The notes beneath the pieces were generated by a model that made no database searches, was not told the origin of the DNA, and worked only from the letters and a program-made list of their open reading frames with translations. A stretch of DNA of 64,000 bases from Certhia americana (Eukaryota > Chordata > Aves > Passeriformes > Certhiidae). Below are positions 59,735 through 64,000 of this stretch, piece by piece (within the stretch, counting starts at the first letter, position 1; each line of letters begins with the position of its first letter). Position numbers and translations under genes: made by a program. Location: NCBI GenBank assembly GCA_018697195.1, contig CM031857.1, forward strand, positions 67,817,776 to 67,881,775. The letters are read 5' to 3'.

Positions 59735-59975
59735 CTCTGAGCAGGGATGAAAGTATGAGGCAATGGCACAAACTCAAACATCAGGAAACACTACTCTTAT
59801 TGCAAGGAATACTGAGCACTGGAACAGGCTTCCCACAGGGCTTATAGAGTTGCCTCCACTGGAAAAGCTGTCTGGACATGGTCCTGGGCAATCAGGTGGT
59901 TCTGCTTGAGCAGTGGTGGTGGACCAGATGACCTCCAGGATCCAACCTTAATCATTCTGTGATTATGTGAGGAAT
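59735..59975 (+). mobile_element. CR1 LINE 3' region, sense
   Basis: The plus strand follows the end of CR1 ORF2 and its 3' UTR: GAGCACTGGAACAGGCTTCC (the HWNR-coding region in other frames), AGTTGCCTCCACTGG, GCAGTGGTGGTGGACCAGATG and ACCTCCAGGATCCAACC, ending in degraded ATTCTGTGATTATGTGA units. 5'-truncated and frame-broken. Confidence 0.88.
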
Positions 59976-60221
59976 GGTAGTGTCTGTGAGGTAATGGGGG
60001 TGCCAACAAGGCCGCTGCTCCTGAATCCTTGGGAAAAGAGAAATTTGTTGAAGAAGGGCATCCTGGCTTCAGCTCAGTTCTGCTGGGACTGCTCAACCAC
60101 TTTTTCTCAGTAAAGGGATTACAGCAGAGCTTGATGTATGCACCATAACACAAACTCCTCTGGGGAGCCTTTGCATCCCTGATCTAGGGAATGTCCTAAG
60201 AATTAGGAATGTGGTGGTGGT
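59976..60221. other. Spacer between two opposed CR1 fragments
   Basis: About 245 bp of unique-looking sequence ending in a short TGG microsatellite (about 60211-60226). No gene or repeat assigned. Confidence 0.55.
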
Positions 60222-60335
60222 GGTGTGCTTCCACAACTTCAAGCAACTGGTTCCAGTGCCTCACCATGCTCAGAGTAAACCAAATATCTAATCTAGACCT
60301 ACCCTCTTTCAGTTTGAAATGTGAAAGTAAAGATG
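60222..60335 (-). mobile_element. CR1 LINE ORF2 C-terminal fragment, antisense
   Basis: Minus-strand translation gives FKLKEGRSRLDIWF and TLSMVRHWNQLLEVVEAH, matching the conserved FKLKEGRFRLDIRKKFF and MRVVRHWNRLPREVVDAP segments of CR1 ORF2, with a small deletion between them. Both ends are lost. Confidence 0.88.
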
Positions 60336-63300
60336 AAACATGCTGCAAATGGGACATGTTCTCAGTAAACCTCCTGTGCAGCTGATATCTAGTCATGCTC
60401 TAAACAAATCCAGATTATATAGACAGGAGATCAGGATATTATTCAGGATTTCCACACTGAATCTTAGATAGATATTAAAAATTCTCCTAAATCTACTATA
60501 ATTAATATTCCAGGCAGAAAATGAAGCCATGTGAAGCAACATGGCCATTGATAACTATGCATATTTTCTGGAATTCTAAGGAGCAGTAAAGATCCTGCAC
60601 ACTTCTCTGTTGGCTGCCTGGACCAGGCAACAGCTGTGTGTAATGTATAGCCTGGGAAGTAATAGTCCTCTGTGGTGGAGTAGGAATGTTGCCTGCTTTC
60701 CTGTGGTCTGTTCCCTGTGACCTTAGTGAAAGACCAGATGCCAGCACAGATAGAGCATCGCTGGTTTTAAGGTGATAAGAGTGTAGTTTCCCTTGGTTGC
60801 TGAGGCTGGATTTTCCCAGAGGTTTTGTCTGATGTTCTGCAGAAATGTACGCACACATGGATTGACTGGGTTTGGAATTTGGGACTGAAAACACCCATTA
60901 TATTGTACTCTCAAATTAGGTTAATTAATGCATTTAAAGGAACCCAAAGAACCTGTATACCAAGAAGTCATAATGCTCTCCACTGATCTTGTTAAAATTT
61001 AAAATATTAAATAAATTTATCAAAAGGAAAAGAACCCACAATTCTAGGTTTGAAATTTTAGACATGTTTTATTGTTTGTTTTGCTTCAGAGATAATATAT
61101 GGTACTGGAAATGAAAAAGAATTTAAATTTTTTTTTAAGATGCCCAAAATATTATACACGCACTCTCCCATCAACTCATTTTAGAAAATCTTTTAACTAC
61201 AGAAGAAAAAACCCTAAAACATAAATACATTGACAGAAATCCCAGATTTGCAAAGCAATCTTTCACATGACATTTAGGTAGACCCCGTCTTATTTAGTTT
61301 GTTTTAAGAAAACTACTTTTTCTATCCTAAATTTTAGGTTTGTGTGTATGTGTGCCAATGTTAACACTGATGTATTTTTGCTATCTATGCCACCCTAAAG
61401 AATCTAAATTTAGAGCTAGTAACAAATGCTAATGCTAGACTGTCTCACAAGTTGCAGCTTAATGGGTTTCTTAATTGGTTTCTTCCTTTTTCACATATAA
61501 CAAGAAATAGCAATCCAAATAATTTGATTTCTGAATTAAATACTTCTGCTGACTGACTTGCCATGACCTTACCATCCTTGCTCTAAATAGACTTGAATTG
61601 ATCCTGTTTAGTCTCAGACAGCAAATCTAGCTTTTTTTTGTGATGACTTTTGAAATGTGTTGATGAGGTATTCTTTCAGGTGAAGAAAGACATTTCGTAG
61701 GGGTTTTTTTTGGTTTTTTTTTCTTTACATTCAGGGCTTTGCAAAATTTAGCAAGAAAAGAAAATCAGGAATGTACTCAGTGCACATGTTAGCTAGTGAA
61801 TGTTTAGTGTCAAATGCAGACATTGGAGCAGGAATGAGAAGCCCATATTTGTGAGTGAGTATCCTAATTGCTGGAGAAGAGTAATCAGTTTCTGCTGTTT
61901 TCCAGACTAATCAATCTTGGCTGCACTTTTGATTTATGTATAGTAGCTCAGATGAACATCAGGGATGGATAAGCTTTGCTTCTTGACATAAGTAGCCTGC
62001 AGCCTGATGTTTGGTACATGTTTTGGAGGTGAGAAAAGGCAAACTGACATTTGAAAATAGTGTTGTCATCCCTTTCTCTTTAGAAAGTACTGTGTCTCTT
62101 GAGTTGCTCTATAAAGGATTTAGAAGAAATAAGAGTGGATAACTTTTTTTTCTTTTTTTAATAATAAACACAATTTTTTTTTGCATTGCAAATACCTTCG
62201 GTTTGAATTTTAGAAGGAAGGTGATGACTAGTATATTGTTCATGGAGTTTATGCCTTAGAAGTGTGTTATGTGTGCACAGAGTCTACCTGCCAGACTAGG
62301 TTTCTCAGAAAACAGGCTTAATTTAAAATCCAAATTATGTATAAACATGAGATATATGCTGAGCTGCTCAGCTGTGCCAAAATAGTAGCAATCTTGCTCC
62401 TGCTTAGATGCAGACTGTCACAGGATATTCACTGGTGTAGATGTGGGATTGTACCCAAAATGCCACTGCCCATGTAGAGTTTGTTGGGTCAAAAACTGCA
62501 GGAGGAGGGTGGTTGGGGAGGGGATCTGTGGGAGATGACCCAGAGACCTCAGGGAGGTGTCTCACCACGCATTACACTGAGCACATCAACTATGCCACTC
62601 AAGAAGACACTGGGGAGAGCAGGCAGGACATCTCCAGCTGTTCTAATCACTGGTGTTTGGGCAACTGGGAACCTCTACTTGGGCCTTAGCATGGCTGATA
62701 CCATTAACCTGCTCTTTGGTTCCTGGTTTCTAGCATACCTCAATGTACCCAGTTATGCTATGGTTACAAAACCATGCATCTAGCTTTGGCCCTTAGACCT
62801 TGGGCTTGTAACACATTTTCACAGCTTCTTAAAACAAATGGGTTAAATACCCCTGATTTTAATCCAATTATTTCTGTGCCTAAAATGATTGATGCTTTGA
62901 AGGCTTCCTGCAACAATACATAGGCCTAGTCGGACTCGTTCTTCCTCTTTCAATTTTTCTTTTAAGTATCCTAAGTGATGGTTGTCACTAGAACCAGGAA
63001 TCCAGACACATTGACATCAAAAGCAATTGTAATATGTATGTGGAAACAAGGGTGGGGGGAAGAGTGGAAGGAAGAGGAGCACTTTGAAGATGTCATGATA
63101 ACTCAGGCATGTTTAGATTCAGTAAGTAGGTGTGCCTTTTTCTGTATCCTGCTCATCTGCAGAGTAGGATGTTTGAAGAGAGAGAAAAACGAAATGTTAT
63201 TTCCAGTAAAGGGGAGGAGATTTGACAATGGCAAAATCATTATGAAGAAAACAAGAAGTGGAGGGAACATTAGAATTTTTAGCCAGGAAATAACTGGGAA

Positions 63301-64000
63301 AAAGGGTGTATGTATTTGAAAGAAAGAGGAAAATTGCTGCTTTTTTTGTTTTCCAAAGCACTGATGTCTATAATTTATTTGTGACTGAATTTTATAAAAG
63401 TGTTGCGACAAATATAAGGCTGGAACTGAATAATAATTTCCCCTATTATTTTGGTTATTTGCCAGCAACGTGATTGAAATGTAAATGTAATGCACGTGTA
63501 AATTCAACCTATATTTGCAACTAAACAATTTGGTTGTTTAATTGGGAACAGATAGATGGACTCTGTCCATCTCTTGAGATTTTGGTAGAGGTGTAACATG
63601 GGACCCATGTGCTGAGGTGGCCTCTGGTGTATCCCACAACCAGCAGACCAGTCATTAATCCTCCCCTAACTTTCCCTTGCTGTGCCAGCCCTCATGGTCC
63701 CAACAAAATGAGAGCCATGATGGAGGTGCGCCCACAAGGGTTTAGTAAAGGCTCTATATCATGTCTGCTGAGAGCATGGGAGAAACCATTTCCTAAGTGG
63801 ATGTCAACCACAAAATTGGCATCTGTGTTCAGTACGGCACACCACGCAGCGAAGCATTTGTAGCAACATGGCAGTGGCACGTTAAAGGCCAGGAGCTGTG
63901 ATTTTCCACAGTGACAATGCTCATGTATCACTGCAGAGAGTTTCTTCCAGCACTTCTATTCTTCAACCTTTCCAAGCCTGCTGGCAAGGTGAGAACAACC
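60336..64000. other. Intergenic DNA to the right edge, no gene recognised
   Basis: Mostly AT-rich sequence. Two GC-richer patches, about 62.43-62.80 kb and 63.60-63.95 kb, have overlapping open frames on one or both strands (for example 62481-62783 plus, 63692-63931 minus) but no domain that I can name; they may be decayed transposons. No EDNRB exon is visible on either strand. Confidence 0.6.

Noticed and set aside
21561..64000. EDNRB coding exons expected from human gene order
   Set aside because: No frame on the minus strand shows endothelin receptor transmembrane or C-terminal tail sequence. The gene probably lies to the right of the window.

Overview
This is a stretch of vertebrate nuclear DNA, almost certainly from a bird. 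The transposon content is the main clue. Every interspersed repeat I can name is a CR1 LINE or, less surely, an avian LTR relic; there is no Alu, L1 or mammalian SINE, and long AT-rich single-copy tracts lie between small, 5'-truncated CR1 pieces. The species cannot be named from what is visible.

Positions 1 to about 21,560 hold the 3' part of one gene on the plus strand, SLAIN1, which encodes a microtubule plus-end tracking protein that works with EB proteins and ch-TOG (CKAP5). Six coding exons are visible (61-155, 2043-2192, 4301-4639, 14046-14210, 16205-16496, 20462-20537). Their splice sites and phases join without a conflict into 371 residues ending in a stop at 20535-20537. A 3' UTR of about 1 kb follows, with a good poly(A) signal at 21535-21540. 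The promoter and roughly the first two hundred residues lie upstream of the window. The C-terminal half carries the family-naming Ser-Leu-Ala-Ile-Asn motif and several SxIP-type EB-binding motifs, one of them split across an intron.

Positions 21,560-64,000 look like intergenic DNA. I found no protein-coding gene that I can support. In human this locus is followed by EDNRB on the opposite strand; no EDNRB exon is recognisable here, so it probably lies beyond the right edge (inference). The region holds diverged CR1 fragments (24.9-25.6, 35.7, 47.5, 51.2-51.8, 55.0-55.2, 59.7-60.0 and 60.2-60.3 kb), a possible LTR relic (50.6-51.0 kb), a three-unit 54-bp tandem repeat (49.9 kb), homopolymer tracts, and two CpG-retaining segments (53.8-54.1 and 55.9-56.7 kb) that may be conserved regulatory elements.

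There is no operon, CRISPR array, phage, tRNA or rRNA. The points most worth a second look are an exon-like block just past SLAIN1 at 22121-22179, an antisense 168-codon reading frame inside the last SLAIN1 intron, a 40-bp direct repeat bracketing a SLAIN1 exon, and the SOX-motif-bearing candidate enhancer near 56 kb. I see no clearly new biological system.
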